Shown: piece after piece, positions 53,107 to 62,295 of the stretch
How the letters are laid out: the number at the start of each line of letters is the position of its first letter
Numbering within the stretch: position 1 is the first letter of the stretch
NCBI RefSeq assembly: GCF_001936475.1
Contig: NZ_MSPQ01000005.1
Span: 62,001 to 126,000, forward strand
Direction: 5' to 3'
DNA: 64,000 nucleotides
Source: Algoriphagus marinus
Lineage (GTDB): Bacteria; Bacteroidota; Bacteroidia; Cytophagales; Cyclobacteriaceae
Program-made: the position numbers and the translations under genes
Notes under the pieces: model-generated
Database searches by the model: none
Told to the model about the DNA's origin: nothing
Seen by the model: the letters and a program-made list of their open reading frames with translations, nothing else

Positions 53107-54615
53107 TTGAAACCTTCCCTCTCTAAATCCCAAAAAGTAGCTCAATTCTTTCTACCAGCGGCTTTTGTCCATGACTCGGAAGACAATTACAAGGCCTTGG
53201 AGAATCTAATCCGGGAAGAAGGTGTCGGTGGCTTGACTTTTTTTCATAGCAGACACTCGGCCGCTGCAAATTTTGAAAAGCGCGCAGAGGTACTGGATGT
53301 GAGCGGTACATTGGAAAAAATGATCAGCCTAATCAACCGCTACCAAGCTGCTTCCAAAATCCCTCTTTTGATCAGTATCGATGGGGAATATGGATTGGCT
53401 ATGCGAATTGAAAAAACACCACAATACCCCTTTGCCATTTCGCTAGGTGCCATGCAAAATGATTCTGAAAATCTGGTAGAAGAAGTGGGTTACCAGATGG
53501 GATTGGATATGAAGAAAGCCGGAATCCACCTGAATCTCGCGCCTTGTGCTGATGTGAATACCAACCCAAACAATCCTGTGATAGGTTACCGTTCTTTTGG
53601 AACAGATCCGGAGAGAGTGGCCAAACTTGCGCTTGCAAATTATAAGGGAATGAAGCGAGCTGGGATCGGAGCTTGTTTGAAGCATTTTCCCGGTCATGGG
53701 GACACAGAAGTGGACTCCCATTTAGGCTTACCTATTTTAAAGAAAAGCAAACAAGAACTTCAGGTCGAAGAATTACTTCCTTTCCAATATGGAATAGATC
53801 GTGGTGTGCAAATGATCATGGTAGGTCATTTGGCGGTCCCTTCACTTACGGGTGGAAAGGATATCCCCGCAAGTATTTCTAAGGAAATCATCACCGATTT
53901 GCTCAAGGGAGAAATGGGTTTTGAGGGATTGGTTATTTCTGATGCTTTAAATATGAAAGCCGTAGCAAAACATTTTCCAGAGCCGGGACAATTGGAGCTG
54001 GAAGCATTCAAGGCAGGTAATGATCTGCTTTGCTTCTCAGATCATGTTAAAGAAGGGATTGAGAAAATCGTGGAGCATGGCACCGAAGAGGAAATTGGGA
54101 TAGTATTTGAAAAGATAAAGACTTTAAAAATAGGCTTGGGAGTATTGGATTTTAAACCAATAGAAGTTCCTGTTTTCGATTGGGAAAGTCATTCTCATTT
54201 GCAAAGTGAATTGGCAAAAAACTACGTTTCAGTCATTTCTGGAAAAATAAATCCAAGTCAAATCCAAGAGCTTATTAAGGCTGAAACACTAGGCTATCGG
54301 GAATTTTTCACCACAGAGAAAAGTCACTTTGCTCAGCAGTTAGACTTACCTTATACTTCATTGGATCAAGTGGAAAAAGTAGTCTTAGCCGTCTTTGTTC
54401 CTAGTCACAAACCGCTGAATCAATTCGGAATGGACCCGAAATCCATCGCAGAAATCAAGGATATGATGGATTCAAAACGATGTATTCTGGTGCATTTCGG
54501 AAACCCATTGGCTCTGCCGCTTTTTGAAAATCTGGAAAAATGTGAAGCAGTAATTTGTTGCTACCAAACTTTTCAGGAAGTTCAAGCAGAAGCTCTAAAG
54601 ATATTTTTCAACTAA
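53107..54615 (+). CDS. Glycoside hydrolase family 3, NagZ-like beta-N-acetylglucosaminidase
   Basis: 502 residues, TTG start (an in-frame stop lies 15 nt upstream and no ATG is available). GH3 N-domain: EEGVGGLTFFHSRHSA, LLISIDGEYGLAMRI, LNLAPCADVNTNPNNPVIGYRS, ACLKHFPGHGDTEVDSHL (the KH-FPGHGxT-xDSH loop diagnostic of NagZ), and VISDALNMKAVAKHF (Asp nucleophile). A short C-terminal domain follows (about 380-502). NagZ removes GlcNAc from anhydro-muropeptides in the cytosol; the lack of a signal peptide agrees. Last gene of the salvage run. Confidence 0.92.
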   Translation: MKPSLSKSQKVAQFFLPAAFVHDSEDNYKALENLIREEGVGGLTFFHSRHSAAANFEKRAEVLDVSGTLEKMISLINRYQAASKIPLLISIDGEYGLAMRIEKTPQYPFAISLGAMQNDSENLVEEVGYQMGLDMKKAGIHLNLAPCADVNTNPNNPVIGYRSFGTDPERVAKLALANYKGMKRAGIGACLKHFPGHGDTEVDSHLGLPILKKSKQELQVEELLPFQYGIDRGVQMIMVGHLAVPSLTGGKDIPASISKEIITDLLKGEMGFEGLVISDALNMKAVAKHFPEPGQLELEAFKAGNDLLCFSDHVKEGIEKIVEHGTEEEIGIVFEKIKTLKIGLGVLDFKPIEVPVFDWESHSHLQSELAKNYVSVISGKINPSQIQELIKAETLGYREFFTTEKSHFAQQLDLPYTSLDQVEKVVLAVFVPSHKPLNQFGMDPKSIAEIKDMMDSKRCILVHFGNPLALPLFENLEKCEAVICCYQTFQEVQAEALKIFFN

Positions 54616-54783
54616 AATCAGCCCACTCAAATTCTGTTTTAGCATTCTTATTGATAAATCCAGTCTGATGTTTTGTTTATCCTACCCTTTTGTATGTTTC
54701 TAGATTAACCTTAATTGAATACTGCTTGAAAGGATTTTTTCAATCATTTTCTTATCTTACAAGTGACAGATTTTTTGAAGGTT

Positions 54784-56238
54784 ATGAAAAAAAGATACAG
54801 CAACCCTGGAGTTTATGTGGAGGAAATCAGCGCATTTCCCAAAACCATAGCACAAGTTGAAACTGCAATTCCTGCATTTATAGGATATACTGAAAAAGCT
54901 TTTCGAGGCAGTAGTTCGCTCTTAAATATTCCCACTCGAATCAGTTCCATGTTGGAATTCGAGGAGTTTTTTGGAGGGGCATTTCCATCTAGATTCGAAG
55001 TAGTATCTGCAGTTTCCTCCGATCCTTTACCATTCACTATTGAAGGACAGATGAAGTCTCTTTTATTTTTACCCGATCAACAAGTCTTCCTTTACTACAG
55101 TATCAAAGCCTTTTTTTCCAATGGCGGCAGTTCTTGTTACATCGTATCGGTTGGAAATTATGTAGGTCAGGCTACACTTCAAATTAATAAATCTGATTTG
55201 CTCAATGGGCTTTCTGTATTGGAAAGTGAGGAAACACCTTCTGTTTTAGCAATTCCCGATGCTGTTTTATTGGGAGATGATGCTTTTGAAGTTTATCAGG
55301 CAATGCTTGCTCAAGCTAAAAGCAGGTTTCGATTTGCGATACTTGATATCCCAAATGGCTTTTTACCATTGAATACCTCAGGCGATTGTATTTCTAACTT
55401 TAGAAATAGAATTGGAAATATGAATCTTGCCTCTGGCGCAGCATATTATCCCTGGCTTTACTCCAATTTAGGTTCAGATCGAGATTTTGAAATCCTCAAT
55501 CATATTCCGCTTCAAGATCTGCAGGAAATCTTACCCGAAGAATTTGCAAAGACATTTTTGAATACCAGTCCTTCCCCTTCCGGTGAATACCTACACCAAG
55601 CACTAAAAAGCCTTAGTCCAACTTACCTGAAACTTCAAAGGGTAATTCAAGAAAAATTAGGACTTCTCCCTCCTTCCGGGTTTTTGGCAGGTGCCTATGC
55701 TTTAGTCGATAATTCAAGAGGAGTCTGGAAAGCACCTGCGAATATCTCCTTGAATTCTGTCAGAAGTACTTCTTTTTCGATTTCAAATTCTATCCAGGAA
55801 GATTTAAACATTCATCCCTCCGGAAAATCAATCAATGCAATTCGGGAATTTCCAGGAAAGGGAGTTTTGGTTTGGGGTGCACGCACACTCGCAGGAAATG
55901 ATAACGAATGGCGATATGTTCCAGTGAGAAGAACCTTTAACATGATTGAACATTCCATTCGAAACGGGCTCCAGTATGTGGTATTCGAACCAAATGAACC
56001 TAAAACATGGACCAGAGTAAAATCTGAGTGTACTAATTTTCTGTTTGGAATTTGGCGAAGTGGTGGAATTGCAGGCGCAAAACCTGAAGATGCTTTTTTT
56101 ATAAAAGTGGGATTAGGTGAGACTATGACAAGCCAGGATATTTTAGATGATAATTTGAATGTAGAAATAGGAATGGCTTTGGTTAGACCTGCTGAGTTTA
56201 TGTTTTTAAGAATTAAATTAAAAACAGGTTCTCACTAA
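54784..56238 (+). CDS. Contractile tail/injection-system sheath protein (orphan)
   Basis: 484 residues from the ATG at 54784 (a GTG 21 nt upstream is possible). The start KRYSNPGVYVEEISAFPKTIA and VETAIPAFIGYTEKA are the hallmark of sheath proteins of extracellular contractile injection systems (Afp2-4/Pvc2-4) and related phage tails. The C-terminal sheath domain is present: VLVWGARTLAGNDNEWRYVPV, MIEHSIRNGLQYVVFEPN, FLFGIWRSGGIAGAKPEDAFFIKV and the final MALVRPAEFMFLRIKLK strand. No baseplate, tube, spike, AAA or tape-measure gene is near, and both ends are bounded by unrelated genes; a terminator follows. Either an orphan retained for another use or part of a scattered locus. Confidence 0.9.
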   Translation: MKKRYSNPGVYVEEISAFPKTIAQVETAIPAFIGYTEKAFRGSSSLLNIPTRISSMLEFEEFFGGAFPSRFEVVSAVSSDPLPFTIEGQMKSLLFLPDQQVFLYYSIKAFFSNGGSSCYIVSVGNYVGQATLQINKSDLLNGLSVLESEETPSVLAIPDAVLLGDDAFEVYQAMLAQAKSRFRFAILDIPNGFLPLNTSGDCISNFRNRIGNMNLASGAAYYPWLYSNLGSDRDFEILNHIPLQDLQEILPEEFAKTFLNTSPSPSGEYLHQALKSLSPTYLKLQRVIQEKLGLLPPSGFLAGAYALVDNSRGVWKAPANISLNSVRSTSFSISNSIQEDLNIHPSGKSINAIREFPGKGVLVWGARTLAGNDNEWRYVPVRRTFNMIEHSIRNGLQYVVFEPNEPKTWTRVKSECTNFLFGIWRSGGIAGAKPEDAFFIKVGLGETMTSQDILDDNLNVEIGMALVRPAEFMFLRIKLKTGSH

Positions 56239-56271
56239 GTTAAGATTCAAAAAACACCTCTTCATAAATGC

Positions 56272-56300
56272 AAACAGCCATGTCACCATGGCTGTTTTTT
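56272..56300. terminator. Terminator between sheath and aldose epimerase genes
   Basis: AAACAGCCATG (56272-56282) pairs perfectly with CATGGCTGTTT (56287-56297), four-base loop, T-run to 56300. The A-run in front also makes it usable for the convergent epimerase gene. Confidence 0.93.
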
Positions 56301-56336
56301 AAGTAATGCTATTTGATTTGATTCGAAAAATGAAAA

Positions 56337-57488
56337 TCACTTTTCAACTCCAAACTTGTACTCGATCACATGTTTGTATTTCTCACCCGGGTTTAAGATA
56401 GGTGATGGGAAGTTTGACTTGTTGATTGCATCAGGCCAATTCTGTGACTCCAGACAGAATCCCCAATACTTATCATAGGTCTTGCCTTCAGCGCCGGCAA
56501 AGCCATCCAGAAAATTTGCTGTATAAAATTGTACCCCCACATTATCTGAAAACATGTCCATAGTCCTTCCTGATGTAGGATGAATCACCTTGACAAAGTG
56601 TATAAATTCAGGGCTTTTCTCCAGCTTCATCACCATATTATGATCAAACCCACCATTATTTGCAGCAATCTGATTACCAAGAATCTTTGGCTCACGGAAA
56701 TCAAATGGAGTACCAGTTACATCTTTCACCTCGCCTGTAGGGATTAGTTCTTCATCTACCGGAGTATAGGCATCGGCATTAAACTGGAATACATGATCCG
56801 TTACCGGACCGGAAATTCCACTGAGATTAAAATAAGTGTGATTGGTCAAATTGACTAGTGTTGGCTGATCTGTTTCTGCTTCAAATCGAATCCGCAAAAC
56901 ATCATCCAGTGTCAATTCCATCCAAAGTGTGGTAGTCAGATTACCAGGGAATCCTTCTTCACCATCCACGCTCAAATAAGTCATTTTCACACCGATTATT
57001 GAATCATTGGAATAGGGCTCTGAATCCCAGACTTTTTTATTAAAGCCTTCTAATCCTCCATGGAGTGTATTTTCCCCATTATTCTTTGCAAGTGTGTAAG
57101 TTTTTCCATTCAATTCAAATTTTGCTCCTCCGATACGATTGGCCACTCTACCGGCAGTGGCACCAAAGAAGGGATTGGGCTTAGTCAAAAACTCCGGAAT
57201 GCTATCCAAAGTCAATGCAATATTTTCCAACTTCCCATTTTTGTCCGGAACAGAAATTCTGGAGATCAATCCTCCGTAATTACTCATTTCCACTTGCATG
57301 TTGCCATTATCCAGAGTGTATTTGAAAATTTCCTGATCTAGGATTTGAGCTACTTTTTCTACTTTGAGCATAAGGTTTATTTCTTCAGTTTCGAGCTGAG
57401 TTTCTTGATTATTAGGTTTGGGTTGGCAGGAGAAAGCTAAAGCAATCATAAAGATTGCTACAAAATTGATTGGTTTGAAAAGTTTCAT
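56337..57488 (-). CDS. Aldose 1-epimerase (galactose mutarotase), lipoprotein
   Basis: 383 residues; lipoprotein signal FVAIFMIALAFSCQP. Mutarotase motifs: NYGGLISRISVPDKNG, FFGATAGRVANRIGGAKF, NGENTLHGGLEGFNKKVW (catalytic His region), LVNLTNHTYFNLSG (second His), and FCLESQNWPDAINKSNFPSP with the catalytic Glu. It interconverts alpha and beta anomers of aldoses before uptake or oxidation. Envelope-located mutarotases are common in Bacteroidota sugar gene sets. Minus strand, with the amidohydrolase gene upstream. Confidence 0.93.
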   Translation of the reverse strand: MKLFKPINFVAIFMIALAFSCQPKPNNQETQLETEEINLMLKVEKVAQILDQEIFKYTLDNGNMQVEMSNYGGLISRISVPDKNGKLENIALTLDSIPEFLTKPNPFFGATAGRVANRIGGAKFELNGKTYTLAKNNGENTLHGGLEGFNKKVWDSEPYSNDSIIGVKMTYLSVDGEEGFPGNLTTTLWMELTLDDVLRIRFEAETDQPTLVNLTNHTYFNLSGISGPVTDHVFQFNADAYTPVDEELIPTGEVKDVTGTPFDFREPKILGNQIAANNGGFDHNMVMKLEKSPEFIHFVKVIHPTSGRTMDMFSDNVGVQFYTANFLDGFAGAEGKTYDKYWGFCLESQNWPDAINKSNFPSPILNPGEKYKHVIEYKFGVEK

Positions 57489-57564
57489 AGGTTGGGGTTT
57501 ATGTTTTTCGAAGCCTGTTCTAGGTTATCCAAAATTATGATTTTGGCACAACTACTATTTAATA

Positions 57565-58947
57565 CTACTTCCTAAGATGATTCATCTCGATTTTTGCGAG
57601 CTCTGCGTCCAATCTTGCTCGATCATAGAATTTACCTCCCATGACCACTGTGATGGGTCGCTTCATAGTAGACAAATCTTCCAAAGGATTTTTCTCTACC
57701 AATACAAAATCCGCCGCTGCTCCTTTTTTGATGACTCCCCATTCCCCTTTTTGATCAAAATACAAGGCTGGATTAACAGTTCCCGTTCGTAGGATTTCCA
57801 GATTGGACATGCCAGCTTTAGACATCATCTCTATCTCATGATGGATAGAAAAACCTGGAACATTAAATACCTGAGGAGAGTCGGAACTCATTATCATCGG
57901 GACTCCAGCTTCATGAAGGGAAAGAAAAAGCTGATTCCTAAACTCTAAATAGGGTTGAACATTCGCTTTGGTTAAAACTCCCTGGCTCTCCAGAAGCTTC
58001 TTTTGGCTTACCCATTGCTGAATCTGCAGCCCCGGTAGGTATTTCATTTCTGGAGCCAATCGGAATGAATCTGCTGGCACATAGCCAAAGTATCGGTCAA
58101 ATAATGTCAGTGTAGGTGCAATCCAAGTTTTATTTTTCAAGGTCAATTTGATCAGATCAGGAAGTTTGTCTTGATCTGCCTCACCTACAACCAGCATACT
58201 AAACGGTCCTGCTACTGTAGGATCAAGCCTTGATTTATCTTCAATCATAGCTTCTAGATATCCGTCCATATGCTCGACAGATTTGTAGCCATTTTGGAGG
58301 CAGGTTTCCAGGCCTACTCCAAGCGACACATGGCCACCATAAGGAATGCCTACTGCTTTTGCTGTTTCAGCTATTGCTAAAAATTTTGGCACATCGAGAC
58401 CAGGATGAAGCTTTAGATGATCATATCCAGCTGCTTTTTGAGAGCCCACCATCTGTGCTCCCATTTGTGGCGATTCCACAGAAGTACCATTCAAGGAAGG
58501 TCCGGAGATAAACATCCTTGGTCCAGGAATCTCTCCTCCGACTACTTTTCGCTTTAATTCCAAATGTGACTCATGACCCAGCATACTTCGAATCCGAAGC
58601 ACTCCGTTTGCGAGATAGAGCCAAAGTGTTTCTTCTTGAAGCTGGGTATTCTCTTTTATTGCTACTGGTAAATGCGCATGCATTTCTGCTAAACCAGGAA
58701 AAACATAGGCTCCTTTTCCATCAGTGATGTTCATTCCAACTCCGTTATTTGGAAGCCTGTTCATCGGCAAAACCCTCATTATTATCCCGTCTTTTAGAAT
58801 TATAAAACGGTCCTCAAGTATTTTACCCGATTCCACATCGACTACATGGACATTACCCAAAACCATTTCTTGAGCAAAAACAGAACTGAATTCACCAATG
58901 CTTATAAAGAATAAAATCCCTATCCAAAAGCAAAGTCTTTTTTTCAT
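57565..58947 (-). CDS. Exported amidohydrolase family protein (imidazolonepropionase/prolidase-like)
   Basis: 460 residues from MKKRLCFWIG (58947); a start 20 codons upstream would overlap the gluconokinase and destroy the signal. Signal (GILFFISIGEFSSVFAQ). Metal-dependent amidohydrolase motifs: VFPGLAEMHAHLPVAI (HxH), LKLHPGLDVPK (Lys), YGGHVSLG and SVEHMDGYLEA (His ligands), MIMSSDSPQVFNVPG (Asp). The C-terminal strand VVMGGKFYDRARL closes the composite beta domain. Such exported members hydrolyse dipeptides or cyclic amides; substrate not known. Transcribed after gluconokinase on the minus strand. Confidence 0.88.
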   Translation of the reverse strand: MKKRLCFWIGILFFISIGEFSSVFAQEMVLGNVHVVDVESGKILEDRFIILKDGIIMRVLPMNRLPNNGVGMNITDGKGAYVFPGLAEMHAHLPVAIKENTQLQEETLWLYLANGVLRIRSMLGHESHLELKRKVVGGEIPGPRMFISGPSLNGTSVESPQMGAQMVGSQKAAGYDHLKLHPGLDVPKFLAIAETAKAVGIPYGGHVSLGVGLETCLQNGYKSVEHMDGYLEAMIEDKSRLDPTVAGPFSMLVVGEADQDKLPDLIKLTLKNKTWIAPTLTLFDRYFGYVPADSFRLAPEMKYLPGLQIQQWVSQKKLLESQGVLTKANVQPYLEFRNQLFLSLHEAGVPMIMSSDSPQVFNVPGFSIHHEIEMMSKAGMSNLEILRTGTVNPALYFDQKGEWGVIKKGAAADFVLVEKNPLEDLSTMKRPITVVMGGKFYDRARLDAELAKIEMNHLRK

Positions 58948-58987
58948 AATTTTATAGTTTAAAATTCTAAATGAACCACCTGACAGA

Positions 58988-59482
58988 TTAAATCTTTTTA
59001 ATTCCAACTCCGAGAAACTCTAATGCTTCTTCAAGCATTTTTTCAGGTGGTTGATCAATATTTAGATGCATACCATAACTAGGTTCTTCCCAAGTCGCAA
59101 ATTGGGAATCCAGCATACTTGCTTTCATGTAGTGATTTTTTCGTGCGAGCATCCGTTCCCAAATTAAATCGCGATCTCCTTTTAAATGAATCCACTTCAC
59201 CTCTGAATTTACTTGCAACACTTTTCTATAGGACTCTTTCAATGCTGAGCACCCTAGGACCGAACCTCCGTGAGCATTTGATTCGATTAAGAGTTCTGCA
59301 AGTGAATTCAACCAAGGAGCTCTATCCAAATCATTCAAAGGAACCCCTTTACTCATTTTTTCAATATTTTCAGCTGGATGAAATTCATCAGCATCATAAA
59401 ATGGCAAATTCAAATACGCTGCTAAAGCTTTCCCGAGTGTAGTTTTCCCCGTTCCTGAGACTCCTGTGACAATAACAATCAT
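58988..59482 (-). CDS. gntK: Gluconokinase
   Basis: 164 residues, full length for the family. P-loop VTGVSGTGKTTLGKALA (about 5-21), FYDADEFHPAENIEKMSKGVPLNDLDRAPWL (substrate lid and Asp), VLGCSALKESYRKVL and WIHLKGDRDLIWERMLARKNHYM. It phosphorylates gluconate to 6-phosphogluconate. Aldonate supply could come from the periplasmic sugar dehydrogenases elsewhere in the window. Gap of 40 nt to the amidohydrolase gene on the same strand; divergent from nagB. Confidence 0.93.
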   Translation of the reverse strand: MIVIVTGVSGTGKTTLGKALAAYLNLPFYDADEFHPAENIEKMSKGVPLNDLDRAPWLNSLAELLIESNAHGGSVLGCSALKESYRKVLQVNSEVKWIHLKGDRDLIWERMLARKNHYMKASMLDSQFATWEEPSYGMHLNIDQPPEKMLEEALEFLGVGIKKI

Positions 59483-59864
59483 CTCGGAATTTAGGGAAAA
59501 TAATGATTTAAAACCCGATAGAAATTATGGGATGGTATATTCTGATCCATCTGCATTCGACAAGAAACTAGGGGATAAATTTGGAAACCTTTTTGGATTT
59601 TTGTGCGAACTAGAAAAGTTTATCATCTTTCTAGACTATACTTTTATAAAATTTTTATTAAAGTATGTTTTATTCAAAAACTTTTTTTAAATTTGTTCTA
59701 TCAAATAATTAATTGAAAAATCGTATTTATTCAAAATTTAATTTTATATTTTTTGGATAAACTTCTTCTAATAGGGGATAGAAATCGATTACTCTCTTTA
59801 TTTTATTTGGAATTTGGATTAGGATAAAATATCTCATAACCGAAAATAATCTTTCAAGACCCTT
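59483..59864. other. AT-rich intergenic region between gntK and nagB
   Basis: Divergent gap of 382 bp holding both promoters. It is strongly AT-rich with T/A tracts (59640-59700). A short frame at 59466-59690 has no family features and is rejected. I see no clear operator palindrome. Confidence 0.4.
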
Positions 59865-62192
59865 ATGCTAAGCAAGTATCCACTTTCAGAAGTAGAAAAG
59901 AGTTTTCTCAAGGAATCAGGTGTAGAAAAAATCAGCACACTCATTCCTTACCTACAAGTTGATAATTTTCCAAAATTAGGTTTGCTAACTGCCTGTCGCT
60001 TTTTGGAATGGGCTGCTGCCAATCCAGAAGGGGTAATCAGTTTACCAACTGGAAAAACTCCTGAATTTTTCATTAAATGGACTCAGTTTTTACTTGAAAA
60101 CTGGGACAATAAAAAAGGGAAAGATGTAAGAGAAAAATATGGTTTGGGAAATACCAAGAAGCCTGTATTAAAGGAACTTACATTTGTACAGATAGATGAA
60201 TTTTATCCTATCTCATCGGCTCAGAAAAATAGTTTTTTCGACTACGTTAATAAGTTCTATATCGACGGATTCGGATTATCAAGAGAAAAAGCGATTCTGA
60301 TTAATTCGGATGAGATTCCTCTAGCTAATGGTGCACACTTTAGTAAGATATTTCCAGATCTGAAGGTTGACCTTTCACTTCGATTCCGAGATCCACAGAA
60401 TGAACTGGAAAAACTACAGCAGGAGTCCATCTACCTGATTGATCAATGGTGTGGAGACTACGAGCAGCGAATCCGGGATGCCGGAGGAATCGGATTCTTC
60501 CTAGGCGGAATAGGTCCTGACGGTCACATCGCTTTCAATACCAGAGGATCTCATATTTTTTCTGTAACCAGACTAACTGAAACCAACTTTGAAACTCAAG
60601 CTGTTGCGGCGGGTGATTTAGGAGGAATTGAAGTTTCTGCCAATAGATTAGTCATCACGATCGGTTTAGATACAATTGTTTACAATCCAGAGGCAGTGGG
60701 AATAATCATCGCTGCAGGAGAAGCAAAAGCGGGTATCGTAAAAGACTCTTTGGAAACCAAGATGACTAATGTTTACCCGGCAACCGTTCTTCAAAAATTG
60801 AAAAATGGCAGATTCTACCTCACCAAAGGAGCCGGCGTAAAACTCACTGACTCCATGGATTCCTATTATGAAAAAGGTGAGTGGACTTGGGAAAAAACTG
60901 AAAGATCTGTAATCGACCTTTGTAAAAAACTCAAGAAATATGGCCATAGGCTCAAACTTTCTGATCTGAAAGCCGACAAATACACTAGTCTTATTCCTGA
61001 CTTGTCAGAAGACACCGTCAATCAGGTGATGAAAAGTATCGAAAACAAGCTTGCAAAAGGCCTAGAGCAAGAAACTGATGAAGTACTTCTACACACAGGA
61101 CCTCACCATGATGATATTTCTTTGGGAATTCTCCCACATATCACCAATCAGCTCCACGAACCCAGCAATGAAGCTCATTTCTCTGTTCTGACTTCAGGCT
61201 TCACTGCTGTGACTAATACCTTTGTCATTGACACACTTCAATTCACCAAAAAGCTTCTGGATGAAGGCAAAATCCAAATGGTACATTTTGAGGATTTTTT
61301 CCAGATTGGATACAGTTTGAAAACAGACAAGGACGTCTACCATTTCCTCACCAATGTAGCTTCAGAAAATGCCTTTGAAAGAGAGCGTGGTCTTTGTCAC
61401 CGAGTGATTAGAGCTTTGGTAACTATCTATGAGATCAAAAACAAAACGCAACTTCGTGAGACCATCAATGAAGTGATCAGCGTATTGAGAAATAGCTACG
61501 ACGGAGAGAAAAACCCATCCAAAATCCAAAAGCTGAAAGGAATGATCCGAGAGTTTGAAGAAGAATTGGTTTGGGCCCACTTTGGAGTGCAAGTGAAAAA
61601 CGTCCATCACTTGAGACTAGGATTCTACACAGGAGATATATTCACGGAACAACCAGACAAAACACGTGATGTAGAACCGATCGTGGAAATGTTTAGGAAA
61701 GTTAATCCTACGAAGATTAGTTTAACACTCGATCCTGAGGGAAGTGGTCCGGATACCCATTACAAAGTGCTTCAAGCAACTGCCGCAGCAGTAAAAAAGT
61801 GGGGTGAAGAAAAAGATATTAGTAAACTTCGAATCATTGGATACAGGAATGTGTGGTTTAAGTTTGAGCCACATGAAGTCAATGTGATCGTACCTGTTTC
61901 TCTTGGGGATATGTCAGTGATGGAAGATTCATTTGCAAATTGTTATTTAAGCCAAGTGAATGCATCTTTCCCAAGCTATGCGCACAACGGGAAATTCAGT
62001 ACCGTTGCAAAGCGAACTTGGGTAAATCAACTGGATGCGATTCAACTCCTGCTTGGTAAAAATTACTTTTACCTTCATGAGCGAGCAAAAGTGAGATCAA
62101 GCCACGGATTAATTTTCTTCCGGGACATGAATGTTGAAGAATTTTTGGCCACGGCCAGAGAACTTGAAAAATCAATAGAAGGAATGCTTTAA
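59865..62192 (+). CDS. nagB: Glucosamine-6-phosphate deaminase fused to PIG-L-like domain
   Basis: 775 residues. Residues 1 to about 330 are a NagB/RpiA-fold domain: EGVISLPTGKTPEFF, FVQIDEFYP, FFLGGIGPDGHIAFNTRG (catalytic loop) and VITIGLDTIVYN. About 400-700 resembles PIG-L/LmbE deacetylases: VLLHTGPHHDDISLGILPHI, where HDD gives zinc ligands, and EGSGPDTHYKVLQAT for the later His. NagB turns GlcN-6-P into fructose-6-P and ammonia; the second domain might deacetylate GlcNAc-6-P or a similar sugar. This long form is known from Bacteroidota. The ROK kinase gene follows. Confidence 0.9.
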   Translation: MLSKYPLSEVEKSFLKESGVEKISTLIPYLQVDNFPKLGLLTACRFLEWAAANPEGVISLPTGKTPEFFIKWTQFLLENWDNKKGKDVREKYGLGNTKKPVLKELTFVQIDEFYPISSAQKNSFFDYVNKFYIDGFGLSREKAILINSDEIPLANGAHFSKIFPDLKVDLSLRFRDPQNELEKLQQESIYLIDQWCGDYEQRIRDAGGIGFFLGGIGPDGHIAFNTRGSHIFSVTRLTETNFETQAVAAGDLGGIEVSANRLVITIGLDTIVYNPEAVGIIIAAGEAKAGIVKDSLETKMTNVYPATVLQKLKNGRFYLTKGAGVKLTDSMDSYYEKGEWTWEKTERSVIDLCKKLKKYGHRLKLSDLKADKYTSLIPDLSEDTVNQVMKSIENKLAKGLEQETDEVLLHTGPHHDDISLGILPHITNQLHEPSNEAHFSVLTSGFTAVTNTFVIDTLQFTKKLLDEGKIQMVHFEDFFQIGYSLKTDKDVYHFLTNVASENAFERERGLCHRVIRALVTIYEIKNKTQLRETINEVISVLRNSYDGEKNPSKIQKLKGMIREFEEELVWAHFGVQVKNVHHLRLGFYTGDIFTEQPDKTRDVEPIVEMFRKVNPTKISLTLDPEGSGPDTHYKVLQATAAAVKKWGEEKDISKLRIIGYRNVWFKFEPHEVNVIVPVSLGDMSVMEDSFANCYLSQVNASFPSYAHNGKFSTVAKRTWVNQLDAIQLLLGKNYFYLHERAKVRSSHGLIFFRDMNVEEFLATARELEKSIEGML

Positions 62193-62221
62193 AACGCATT
62201 CTTTTAAATTTTAACCATTTC

Positions 62222-62265
62222 AATCAGAGGGTTGTCCCTAAAAGTAGACGACTCTCTGATTTTTA
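62222..62265 (+). terminator. Terminator after nagB
   Basis: AATCAGAG (62222-62229) pairs with CTCTGATT (62254-62261), extended by GT/AC around one mismatch, 24-base loop with its own weak pairing, then T residues. About 30 nt after the stop. Confidence 0.65.
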
Positions 62266-62295
62266 GATTAACCTATTAACCCAAAATTGTAATAA

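Noticed and set aside
54784..56238. Reading the sheath gene as evidence for a prophage
   Set aside because: No integrase, portal, capsid, tube or baseplate gene occurs on either side; neighbours are chromosomal metabolism genes.
59466..59690. 74-codon frame overlapping the gluconokinase start
   Set aside because: Low-complexity Phe/Leu/Lys-rich translation of AT-rich DNA with no family match.
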